DNA of 64,000 nucleotides from positions 403,261 through 467,260 of the forward strand of contig NZ_NWVD01000003.1 of NCBI RefSeq assembly GCF_002374835.1. The letters are read 5' to 3'. The notes beneath the pieces are model-generated. The model ran no database searches. It was not told where the DNA came from and saw nothing but the letters and a program-made list of their open reading frames with translations. The DNA is from Sphingomonas ginsenosidimutans (lineage in GTDB: Bacteria > Pseudomonadota > Alphaproteobacteria > Sphingomonadales > Sphingomonadaceae). Of the stretch, positions 27,546 through 35,433 are shown piece after piece; positions within the stretch are counted from its first letter, which is position 1, and the number at the start of each line of letters is the position of its first letter. The position numbers and the translations under genes were made by a program.

Positions 27546-28043
27546 TTAGCGGCGGGCGTTAGGGACGGCGCGCGCGCGGGTCAACCGGGCATGAAGCTGG
27601 CGGACCGTCCGCGCGGTGCGCGGATCGCGCCAGCGCGGGGCGATCGCCGCCATCGGGCGCAGCACGAAGTCGCGCATTCGGAACGCCGGGTGCGGGATCG
27701 TCAGCGTCGGCGACCGCCACGTGCCGCCCGACCACAGGACGATGTCGAGATCGATCACCCGTTCCCCCCAGCGCCGCCCGCGCCGCCGGCCGAAATCGCG
27801 CTCGATCGCCTTGAGCCGATCGAGCAGCGCAGGGGGCGGTACGGTGCTGCGGATCAGCACCGCGGCATTGGCGAAGGTCCGCGTCGACGGGCCGAGCGGC
27901 GCGCTGGCGATGATCGGGGAGGCGGTGCCGTCCAGCAGCGTGATCGCCGCGGCGACCTCCGCACGGGGCGGGCCGTGTCGGCCGCGCCGATTGGAGCCGA
28001 TCGCCACGACATAGGTTGAGGGATGGGACGTTGAGTGACGCAC
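27546..28043 (-). CDS. folK: 2-amino-4-hydroxy-6-hydroxymethyldihydropteridine pyrophosphokinase
   Basis: The 165-residue enzyme transfers pyrophosphate to 6-hydroxymethyldihydropterin in folate synthesis. The family pattern is plain: YVVAIGSNRRGR at the N-terminus, RRRGRRWGERVIDLDIVLW (Mg-binding Asp pair) and the PHPAFRMRDFVLRPM block. No ATG fits; a GTG at 28043 gives a normal N-terminus and leaves only 23 bases to the divergent uracil-DNA glycosylase gene. The start is the least certain part of the call. The C-terminal tail is Arg/Ala-rich. Confidence 0.88.
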   Translation of the reverse strand: MRHSTSHPSTYVVAIGSNRRGRHGPPRAEVAAAITLLDGTASPIIASAPLGPSTRTFANAAVLIRSTVPPPALLDRLKAIERDFGRRRGRRWGERVIDLDIVLWSGGTWRSPTLTIPHPAFRMRDFVLRPMAAIAPRWRDPRTARTVRQLHARLTRARAVPNARR

Positions 28044-28066
28044 CCGTTCGCGCCTAACGAAAGACG

Positions 28067-28744
28067 ATGGACTTCGCACCCTCTCCGCTGCCCGAAACCG
28101 AGCCGCCCCGCGACTGCCCGCGCTGCCCGCGGCTGGTGGCGGTGCGCGCGGCATTGCGGATCGAGCATCCCGACTGGTGGAACGCCCCGGTCCGCGCGTT
28201 CGGCGATCCCGATGCATGGCTGGCGATCGTCGGGCTGGCACCGGGCAAGCAGGGCGCGAACCGCACCGGCCGTCCGTTCACCGGCGATTATTCGGGCGAC
28301 CTGCTGTTCAACACGCTGGCGCGATACGGGCTGGCGACGGGCCAGTACGAGGGTAGTCCCGCCGATACGCTGGCGCTGACCGGGGCGGTCATCATCAATG
28401 CGGTGAAGTGCCTGCCCCCGGAGAACAAGCCGACGCCGGAGGAAATCCGCACCTGCCGCCCGTTCCTGGAGGGGCAGGCGGGCGCGCTGCCCAATGCCCG
28501 CGTGTTCGTCGCGCTGGGGCAGATCGCGCATCAATCGATCGTCAAGGTGCTGGGCGGCAAGCTGCCCAAGGCGCGGTTCGGACATCTGGCCGAACATCGC
28601 ATGCCCGACGGGCGCATCCTGATCGATAGCTACCATTGCAGCCGCTACAACCAGAACACCGGCCGGCTGACGCCCGAGATGTTCGCGGCGGTGTTCGAAC
28701 GCGCGCTGGCGGTGCGCGATCAGGCGGTGCCGCGCGCTTCTTGA
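28067..28744 (+). CDS. Uracil-DNA glycosylase, family 5 (UDGb type)
   Basis: The 225-residue repair enzyme has GLAPGKQGANRTGRPFTGDY (residues 56-75) as motif 1 and HCSRYNQNTGRLT as motif 2, the family-5 form whose motif 1 lacks the usual catalytic Asp/Asn. Four cysteines (DCPRCPRL, VKCLPP, RTCRPF) match the iron-sulfur cluster site of families 4 and 5. It excises uracil, and often ethenocytosine or hypoxanthine, from DNA. Divergent from folK by 23 bases. Confidence 0.93.
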   Translation: MDFAPSPLPETEPPRDCPRCPRLVAVRAALRIEHPDWWNAPVRAFGDPDAWLAIVGLAPGKQGANRTGRPFTGDYSGDLLFNTLARYGLATGQYEGSPADTLALTGAVIINAVKCLPPENKPTPEEIRTCRPFLEGQAGALPNARVFVALGQIAHQSIVKVLGGKLPKARFGHLAEHRMPDGRILIDSYHCSRYNQNTGRLTPEMFAAVFERALAVRDQAVPRAS

Positions 28745-28852
28745 AAAACGGCCGCAGACCGATAGGGAAGGTCGAAAGATCGGGAGAGACGCATGCCGCA
28801 GCAAACGGCCGCCCATCAGGGCCATTCCCCGCGGCGGGCAGGATAGCGCGGC

Positions 28853-30052
28853 GTGTACGATCTGCTTGTCGGACTGAGCGTGATCGAGGCGTCCTCGTTC
28901 GTCGCTTCCCCCACCGCGGGCCTGTATTGCGCGCAGTTCGGGGCGGAGGTGATCCGCGTCGATCCGATCGGCGGCGGGCCGGATTATCGCCGCTGGCCGG
29001 TCACCGCGGCGGGCGACTCGCTCTATTGGGAGAATCTCAACCGCGCGAAGAAATCGGTCGCGCTCGATCTGGCGCGGGACGAGGGGCGCGAGCTGCTGCA
29101 GGCGCTGGTGCGCGCGACCGGTCAGTTCGTCACCAATTTCCCCGTCGACGGCTTCCTGTCGCACGATACGCTGGCCACCGGCCGGGCCGATCTGGTGACC
29201 CTCCGCGTGATGGGCTGGGCGGACGGCAGCCCGGCACTGGATTATACCGTCAATAATGCGGTCGGTTATCCGATGCTGACGGGCGAAGGGCCGGCCCCGG
29301 TCAACCACGTCCTCCCCGCCTGGGATCTGCTGACGGGTGCCTATGCCGCGTTTGCGCTGCTCGCCGCGATCCGGCGGCGTGCGGCAACGGGGCAGGGCGG
29401 GGAGGTGCGCGTGCCGCTGTCCGACGTCGCGATCGGCACCGTCGCCAATCTGGGCGGGATCGCCGAGGTGCTTTACGCCGATGCCGACCGGCCGCGGCTG
29501 GGCAACACCGTCTACGGCCTGTTCGGGCGCGATTTCACGACCCGCGACGGCATGCGTACGATGATCGTGGTGGTGACGCACCGCCAATGGTCGCGGTTGT
29601 TGGCGGTGCTGGCACTGGAGGAGGCGGTCGCGGCGGTGGAAGCGGCGCGTGGTGCCGCCTTCGCGCAGGATGACGGCGCGCGGTTCGTCCATCGCGATGC
29701 GCTGATGCCGCTGTTCGAGGCAGCGATCGGGAACCGCGACCACGCCGATCTGGCGGCGGCGTTCGACGCGGCCGGGATCGTCCATTCCGCCTATCGCACG
29801 ATGCGCGAGGCGGCGCGCGACCCTCGGCTCGTCGCCGATAACCCGATCTTCGCCGCGCGCGACGACAATCCCAGCGGCTTTGCCTATCCCGCCGCGGGCG
29901 CGTTCGCGACAATGCCGCAGCTCGATCGTGCGCCGCCCGTTCCCGCGCCGCGCAACGGCCAGCATAGCGAACGCGTGCTGGCCGAGCGGCTGGGCCTTTC
30001 CTCCGGCGCGATCGCGCGCCTGATCGACGCCGGCGTGGTCGGCATATCCTGA
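28853..30052 (+). CDS. CaiB/BaiF family CoA transferase
   Basis: The 399-residue class III CoA transferase moves CoA between acids. The N-terminus LLVGLSVIEASSFVASPTAGLYCAQFGAEVIRVDP and the DLLTGAYAAFALLAAI segment are family blocks; the catalytic Asp is probably in 'NRAKKSVALDLARDEGRELL' or the following loop, which I could not place exactly. It begins with GTG at 28853 and opens a tight operon with a thiolase and two acyl-CoA dehydrogenases. Some members are mesaconyl-CoA C1-C4 transferases, which would fit the last gene of the operon. Confidence 0.88.
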   Translation: MYDLLVGLSVIEASSFVASPTAGLYCAQFGAEVIRVDPIGGGPDYRRWPVTAAGDSLYWENLNRAKKSVALDLARDEGRELLQALVRATGQFVTNFPVDGFLSHDTLATGRADLVTLRVMGWADGSPALDYTVNNAVGYPMLTGEGPAPVNHVLPAWDLLTGAYAAFALLAAIRRRAATGQGGEVRVPLSDVAIGTVANLGGIAEVLYADADRPRLGNTVYGLFGRDFTTRDGMRTMIVVVTHRQWSRLLAVLALEEAVAAVEAARGAAFAQDDGARFVHRDALMPLFEAAIGNRDHADLAAAFDAAGIVHSAYRTMREAARDPRLVADNPIFAARDDNPSGFAYPAAGAFATMPQLDRAPPVPAPRNGQHSERVLAERLGLSSGAIARLIDAGVVGIS

Positions 30053-30065
30053 AGGAACCCATCCT

Positions 30066-31280
30066 ATGACCCTGCGTCGCGCCGCCATCGTCGCCCCGAT
30101 CCGCACCGCTGTCGGCAAGTTCGGCGGGGTTCTGTCCACGCTGACCGCCGGCCAGCTGGGCGCGACGGTGCTGACGGCCTTGATCGAGCGGACCGGGATC
30201 GATCCGGCGCGGGTCGACGACGTCGTCTTCGCGCAAGGCTATGGCAATGGCGAGGCGCCGGCGATCGGGCATTGGGCATGGCTGGCGGCGGGGTTGCCGA
30301 TCGAGGTGCCGGGCTATCAGCTCGACCGGCGCTGCGGTTCGGGGCTGCAGGCGGTGATCGACGCGGCGATGATGGTGCAGACCGGCGCCAGCGACGTCGT
30401 GGTGGCCGGCGGGTGCGAGAGCATGTCGAACGTCGAACATTATACCACCGACCTGCGCGGCGGGGTGCGGATGGGCAATGTCACGCTCCACGACCGGCTG
30501 ACGCGCGGGCGGTTGATGAGCCAGCCGGTCGAGCGGTTCGGGGTCATCAGCGGGATGATCGAGACCGCCGAGAATTTGGCGAAGGACTATCACATCACGC
30601 GCGAGGCGGCGGATGCCTATGCCGTGCGCTCGCACCAGCGCGCGGCGACCGCGTGGGAGAAGGGGCTGTTCGCGGACGAACTGGTCCCGGTGTCGATCCC
30701 GCAGCGCAAGGGCGATCCGGTCGTCTTCGCGCAGGACGAAGGCTATCGCGCCGATGCCAGCATGGAGACGCTGGGCCGGCTGCGTCCAATCGAGGGCGGG
30801 GTGGTGACCGCGGGCAACGCCAGCCAGCAGAATGACGCCGCCGCCGCCTGTCTGGTGGTCGCCGAGGACAAGCTGGACGAACTGAGGCTGGAGCCGATCG
30901 CGTGGTTCCACGGCTGGGCGGCGGCCGGTTGCGATCCGTCACGGATGGGGATCGGGCCGGTGCCGGCGGTGGAGCGGCTGTTCCGGCGCACCGGGCTGGG
31001 CTGGGGCGATATCGACCTGGTCGAGCTGAACGAGGCGTTCGCGCCGCAGGTGCTGGCGGTGCTCAAAGGCTGGGGCTGGAGCGAGGACGACGGGCGGCAC
31101 GACATCCTCAACGTCAACGGATCGGGGATTTCGCTGGGCCATCCGATCGGCGCGACCGGCGGGCGGATTCTGGCGAACCTGACGCGCGAGTTGCAGCGGC
31201 GCGGCGGTCGTTACGGGCTGGAGACGATGTGCATCGGCGGCGGGCAGGGGATCGCCGCGGTGTTCGAGCGCGCGGCGTGA
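30066..31280 (+). CDS. Thiolase (acetyl-CoA C-acyltransferase)
   Basis: The 404-residue enzyme has the nucleophilic Cys90 in QLDRRCGSGLQAV, the NVNGSGISLGHPIGATGGR block with the catalytic His, and the C-terminal CIGGGQGIA with the second Cys. It cleaves 3-ketoacyl-CoA to acetyl-CoA and a shortened acyl-CoA, or runs the reverse condensation. AAGGAA precedes the ATG. The TGA is overlapped by the GTG of the next gene. Confidence 0.94.
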   Translation: MTLRRAAIVAPIRTAVGKFGGVLSTLTAGQLGATVLTALIERTGIDPARVDDVVFAQGYGNGEAPAIGHWAWLAAGLPIEVPGYQLDRRCGSGLQAVIDAAMMVQTGASDVVVAGGCESMSNVEHYTTDLRGGVRMGNVTLHDRLTRGRLMSQPVERFGVISGMIETAENLAKDYHITREAADAYAVRSHQRAATAWEKGLFADELVPVSIPQRKGDPVVFAQDEGYRADASMETLGRLRPIEGGVVTAGNASQQNDAAAACLVVAEDKLDELRLEPIAWFHGWAAAGCDPSRMGIGPVPAVERLFRRTGLGWGDIDLVELNEAFAPQVLAVLKGWGWSEDDGRHDILNVNGSGISLGHPIGATGGRILANLTRELQRRGGRYGLETMCIGGGQGIAAVFERAA

Positions 31281-32419
31281 GCGCGGACCATGCCGAGATC
31301 CGCGCCGAGGTGGCGCGGCTGTGCCAGCAATTCCCCGGCGCCTATTGGCGCGCGAAGGATCGGGAGCGCGCCTATCCGACCGAATTCGTCGCCGCACTGG
31401 CGCAGGGCGGGTGGCTGGCGGCGCTGATCCCGGAGGAATATGGCGGCGCCGGGCTGCCGCTGTCGGCGGCCGCGGCGATCTTGGAAGAGGTGCAGCGGCA
31501 GGGGTGCAACGGCGCGGCGTGCCATGCGCAGATGTACATCATGGGCACACTGCTGCGCCACGGATCGGACGAGCAGAAGCGCCGCTACCTGCCGCGGATC
31601 GCGACCGGGGAGCTGCGGTTGCAGGCGTTCGGGGTGACCGAGCCGACCAGCGGCACCGACACGCTGGCGCTGAAGACGACTGCGCGGCGAGAGGGCGACG
31701 AATATGTCGTCAACGGGCAGAAGATCTGGACCAGCCGCGCCGAACATTCCGACCTGATGCTGCTGCTGGCGCGGACCACCCCGCGCGCGGAAGCGGCGTC
31801 GAAGACCGATGGGCTGTCGGTGCTGCTGGTCGACATGACGTCGCCGGGGATCACGATCCGCCCGATCGAGACGATGATGAACCACGCCACTACGGAGGTG
31901 TTCTTCGACAATCTGCGCGTTCCGGCGGCCAATCTGGTGGGCGAGGAGGGCAAGGGTTTCCGCTACATCCTGTCCGGCATGAACGCCGAGCGGCTGCTGA
32001 TCGCGGCGGAATGTATCGGCGATGCTAAGTGGTTCATCGACAAGGCGCGCGATTACGCGCGCGAACGGGTGCTGTTCGGGCGGCCGATCGGGCAGAACCA
32101 GGGCGTCCAGTTCCCGATCGCGCGCGCCTACGCCCAGATGCGCGCCGCCGAACTGATGGTGCGGGAGGGGCTGCGGCGGTACGAAGCGGGCGACAACGCC
32201 GGTGAGGAAGCGAATATCGCCAAGATGCTGGCCGCCGAGGCGAGTTGGGCTGCAGGGGAAGCATGCATCCAGACGCATGGCGGGTTCGGTTTCGCGGCCG
32301 AATATGACGTCGAACGCAAGTTCCGCGAGACGCGATTGTACCAGGTGGCGCCGATCAGCACGAACATGATCCTGAGTTACGTCGCGGAGCATGTGCTGAA
32401 TTTGCCGCGGAGTTACTGA
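31277..32419 (+). CDS. Acyl-CoA dehydrogenase
   Basis: The 380-residue flavoenzyme of standard length has IPEEYGGAGLP, AFGVTEPTSGTDTLALKT, YVVNGQKIWTSRAEHSD and the C-terminal CIQTHGGFGFAAEYDVERKFRETRLYQVAPISTNMIL. The usual catalytic Glu at the IYEGT position reads instead YQVAPIS, so the active base must lie elsewhere or be supplied by an isovaleryl-CoA-type position; this is worth noting. GTG at 31277 overlaps the thiolase stop (GTGA), and the next dehydrogenase starts one base after its stop. Confidence 0.9.
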   Translation: MSADHAEIRAEVARLCQQFPGAYWRAKDRERAYPTEFVAALAQGGWLAALIPEEYGGAGLPLSAAAAILEEVQRQGCNGAACHAQMYIMGTLLRHGSDEQKRRYLPRIATGELRLQAFGVTEPTSGTDTLALKTTARREGDEYVVNGQKIWTSRAEHSDLMLLLARTTPRAEAASKTDGLSVLLVDMTSPGITIRPIETMMNHATTEVFFDNLRVPAANLVGEEGKGFRYILSGMNAERLLIAAECIGDAKWFIDKARDYARERVLFGRPIGQNQGVQFPIARAYAQMRAAELMVREGLRRYEAGDNAGEEANIAKMLAAEASWAAGEACIQTHGGFGFAAEYDVERKFRETRLYQVAPISTNMILSYVAEHVLNLPRSY

Positions 32420-32420
32420 C

Positions 32421-34010
32421 ATGCGCGACGTCCGCCACGCGCTGGAAGCGGCCGGAACCTACGGTGCGGCGACGGTCGAGGCGGTCAGGAAGCGCGTTGC
32501 GGATGCGTCGATCGACACCGAACAGCGCGCTGCGCACGGGCTGGCGTGGGTCGCGACGGGTGTTGCGGCGCTGGAGGCGCTGTCGGATTGGCACGGCCGG
32601 TGCGCCCCCGATGCGGTCAATGACGCCGTTTTGCGCATCGGTGTCGCCGAAACGGTCGCACAGCTGACCGGCGGGCTGCCGATGGGGCAGAACGAGATCG
32701 TCCGCCCCGCCGATCTGGGGACGCAAGGTGCGGCGCGCGCGCTGGCGGAGGCGGCCGCGCCGCTGCTGGATGCCGACCAGCGCGACGAGCGCGCGGCGCT
32801 GGCGGCGGCACTGGCGGCGGGACAGTGGCCGGCGGAGACGCTGGACGACCCCGACCTGGATGCGATCCGCGACCAGTTCCGCCGCTTCACCGAGACGCGG
32901 ATCGTGCCGCATGCGCACCGCTGGCACCTGGACGATGCGCTGATCCCCGATGCGGTGATCGCGGAGATGGCGGCGCTGGGCACGTTCGGCGTGTGCATTC
33001 CGGAGGCCTATGGCGGGCTGGGCCTGTCGAAGCTGGTGATGTGCGTCGTCACCGAGGAATTGTCGCGCGGGTGGATCGGCGCGGGATCGCTGGGCACGCG
33101 ATCCGAGATCGCCGGCGAGCTGATCGCGGCGGCGGGGACGGAGGCGCAGAAGGCGCGCTGGCTGCCCGCGATCGCGAGCGGCGCGGTGCTGCCGACCGCG
33201 GTGTTCACCGAACCCGATGTCGGATCGGACCTGGGCGCGATCGCCACCCGCGCGCGGCCTGCCCCCGACGGCGGCTGGCAGATCGACGGGGCCAAGACGT
33301 GGATCACCCATGCCAGCCGGTCGGACCTGATGACGTTGCTGGCGCGGACCCGCGACGACGTGCCGGGCCATGCCGGGCTGTCGATGCTGCTGGTACCCAA
33401 GCCGCGCGGGACCGATGCCGATCCGTTCCCGGTCGCGGGGATGGCAGGCAGCGAGATCGCGGTGCTGGGCTATCGCGGGATGCGCGAATATGCGCTGGCG
33501 TTCGACGGCATGGCCGCCCCCGCCGACGCACTGCTGGGCGATGAGGAAGGGCGCGGGTTCAAGCAGTTGATGCGCACGTTCGAGGGCGCGCGGATCCAGA
33601 CCGCGGCGCGCGCGGTCGGCGTGGCGCGGCGCGCGATCGAGCTGGCGCTGGGCTATGCCCGGGAGCGCCGCCAGTTCGGGCGCGCGATCATCACCTTCCC
33701 GCGCGTCGCCGACAAGATCGCCGCCAGCGTGGTCGACATGGTGATGGCGCGCGAGCTGACCTATGCCGCGGCGCGCGCGAAGGATTCGGGCCGCCGTTGC
33801 GATATCGAGGCGGGAATGGCCAAGTTGCTGGCGGCGCGCGCGGCGTGGAGCAATGCCGATGCGGCGCTGCAGATTCACGGCGGCAACGGTTATGCGCTGG
33901 AATATGAGATCAGCCGCGTGCTGTGCGACGCGCGTATCCTGAACATCTTCGAAGGGGCGGCGGAGATCCAGGCGCAGGTGATCGCGCGCGGAATGATCGC
34001 GATGCGCTGA
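32421..34010 (+). CDS. Acyl-CoA dehydrogenase with long N-terminal extension (methylsuccinyl-CoA dehydrogenase-like)
   Basis: The 529-residue protein has about 150 helical residues (AHGLAWVATGVAALEALSDW, TGGLPMGQNEIVRPADLG) before a normal acyl-CoA dehydrogenase core from DDPDLDAIRDQF. The core carries GVCIPEAYGGLGLSKLVMC, AVFTEPDVGSDLGAIATRA and LQIHGGNGYALEYEISRVLCDARILNIFEGAAEIQAQ, where the Glu of FEGAAE is the expected base. This layout matches (2S)-methylsuccinyl-CoA dehydrogenase (Mcd) of the ethylmalonyl-CoA pathway as I recall it. The rest of that pathway (Ccr, ethylmalonyl-CoA mutase) is not in the window, so the substrate is inferred. Confidence 0.85.
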   Translation: MRDVRHALEAAGTYGAATVEAVRKRVADASIDTEQRAAHGLAWVATGVAALEALSDWHGRCAPDAVNDAVLRIGVAETVAQLTGGLPMGQNEIVRPADLGTQGAARALAEAAAPLLDADQRDERAALAAALAAGQWPAETLDDPDLDAIRDQFRRFTETRIVPHAHRWHLDDALIPDAVIAEMAALGTFGVCIPEAYGGLGLSKLVMCVVTEELSRGWIGAGSLGTRSEIAGELIAAAGTEAQKARWLPAIASGAVLPTAVFTEPDVGSDLGAIATRARPAPDGGWQIDGAKTWITHASRSDLMTLLARTRDDVPGHAGLSMLLVPKPRGTDADPFPVAGMAGSEIAVLGYRGMREYALAFDGMAAPADALLGDEEGRGFKQLMRTFEGARIQTAARAVGVARRAIELALGYARERRQFGRAIITFPRVADKIAASVVDMVMARELTYAAARAKDSGRRCDIEAGMAKLLAARAAWSNADAALQIHGGNGYALEYEISRVLCDARILNIFEGAAEIQAQVIARGMIAMR

Positions 34011-34033
34011 ACGGGGATACCCGGAATGCATCA

Positions 34034-34045
34034 GCAAACGTTTGC
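34034..34045. promoter_or_regulatory. Perfect palindrome GCAAACGTTTGC (LacI-family-type operator)
   Basis: The 12-bp sequence reads identically on both strands, with a central CG as in LacI/GalR-family operators (it equals the core of the PurR consensus). It is centred 57 bases before the esterase ATG. No LacI-type gene lies nearby in the window. Confidence 0.55.
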
Positions 34046-34096
34046 ACGAGCGCATGGGCGGTGGCATGGCCGGCGTGACGAGAGGATAACGCGGCG

Positions 34097-35098
34097 ATGG
34101 CGAAGGGCGACGGGATCAGCAGGCGCGGGGTGATGGCGGCGGCCGGGGGAATGGCGGCGGGCGCCGCGCTGACGCGCGCCGGGCCGGCGGTGGCGGCAAC
34201 GGGGGCGGCCCCCGTGGCCCCGCCGTTGCCGCCGCTGCCGGTCGTCTGGGGGCAGGCGCGGTCGATCCCGCTATGGCCGAAGGGCGTGCCCGGATCGGGC
34301 TTCACCCGCCAGCCGGCCGAGCCGGGCGACACCATCTATATCCGCAATGTCGCCGCGCCCGACCTGCGCGTGTTCCGCCCGCGCGAATCGAACGGGCGCG
34401 CGCTGCTGTCGATTCCCGGCGGCGCATACCGGCTGGTGTCGATCGTCAACGAGGGCGTCGACGTCGCGGCGCGGATGACGGCGAAGGGCTATACCGTGTT
34501 CGTCCTCACCTATCGCCTGCCGGGCGAGGGCTGGGCCGACCGCGCCGACGTGCCGTTGCAGGACGCGCAGCGCGCGATGCGCGTGATCCGATCGGTCGCG
34601 GGCGAATATGGGTTCGACCCGGCGCAGGTATCGGTGGTCGGCTTTTCGGCGGGCGGGCATCTGGCCGCGTCGCTGGCGACCGGTTTCGCCGAGCCGCTGG
34701 CGCCGGGCGTCGACGCGATCGACCGGCTGGACGCGCGTCCGGCGACCGCGGCGCTGATCTATCCCGTGATCTCGCACGCGGCGGGGATCGGCCATGCGCT
34801 GTCGACGCAATTGCTGCTGGGCGATGCGCCGGGCGCGGCGCTGGTCGAGCGGCGCTCACCCGCGCTGCACGTGACGGCGCAGACGCCGCCGACCTTCCTG
34901 GTCCATTCGCTCGACGATCCGGCGGTGCCGCCGGAGAACAGCCGGATCATGATGCGCGCGCTGGAAGCCGCCAAGCGCCCGGTGGAGGCGCATTTCTTCC
35001 AGGAGGGCGGGCACGGCTACGGCACCGGCGACCCGGCGCTGCCCGCGCATTACTGGCCCGACCTGCTGGCCGCCTGGATCGCGCGTCAGCCGCGCTGA
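34097..35098 (+). CDS. Tat-exported alpha/beta-hydrolase (carbohydrate esterase-like)
   Basis: The 333-residue protein begins with a twin-arginine signal (ISRRGVMAAAGGMAAG), so it is folded before export to the periplasm. The catalytic triad is visible: Ser in VVGFSAGGHLA, Asp in LVHSLDDPAVPP and His in EGGHGYG. The oxyanion region is SIPGGAYRL. It resembles esterases and acetyl-xylan esterases of the hormone-sensitive-lipase/BD-FAE type. The LacI-type palindrome upstream suggests sugar control. Confidence 0.88.
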   Translation: MAKGDGISRRGVMAAAGGMAAGAALTRAGPAVAATGAAPVAPPLPPLPVVWGQARSIPLWPKGVPGSGFTRQPAEPGDTIYIRNVAAPDLRVFRPRESNGRALLSIPGGAYRLVSIVNEGVDVAARMTAKGYTVFVLTYRLPGEGWADRADVPLQDAQRAMRVIRSVAGEYGFDPAQVSVVGFSAGGHLAASLATGFAEPLAPGVDAIDRLDARPATAALIYPVISHAAGIGHALSTQLLLGDAPGAALVERRSPALHVTAQTPPTFLVHSLDDPAVPPENSRIMMRALEAAKRPVEAHFFQEGGHGYGTGDPALPAHYWPDLLAAWIARQPR

Positions 35099-35433
35099 GC
35101 GCGCGCCGGTGCGCGGGCGCGCGCAGGTGCCGGCGCGGGGCGGGGGCGGCTGAGCAGCCAGCGCACCGGCGCCAGCACGCGCGCGGCGTCGAACGACAGC
35201 GCCAGCACCACCGCGATCCCGGCGATCGACCCGCCGACCAGGAACCGGACGATCCGTTCCCCCGCGAGCGGCCCGGCGGCGCGCGTGAACGCGACCAGCA
35301 GCAGCGCGGTCGCCGCGAGGCGCAAGGCGCGGACCTGGCCGTGGGTGGCGACCCCGGCGTCGCGGCGATGGCGATGCGCGGTCGCGGCGAGCAGGACGAA
35401 GGCGAGCGCGGCGGTCAGGATCGTATCAGGCAT
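35086..35433 (-). CDS. DUF3325 family membrane protein
   Basis: The 115-residue protein has three or four hydrophobic segments (ILTAALAFVLLAA, LRLAATALLLVAF, FLVGGSIAGIAVVLAL) and an Arg/Pro/Ala-rich tail. It is the last of three minus-strand genes divergent from a siderophore receptor. The ATG at 35433 overlaps the PepSY stop by eight bases. Its last 13 bases overlap the 3' end of the esterase gene. Family members accompany PepSY proteins beside TonB receptors; the role is unproved. Confidence 0.8.
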   Translation of the reverse strand: MPDTILTAALAFVLLAATAHRHRRDAGVATHGQVRALRLAATALLLVAFTRAAGPLAGERIVRFLVGGSIAGIAVVLALSFDAARVLAPVRWLLSRPRPAPAPARARAPARAQRG

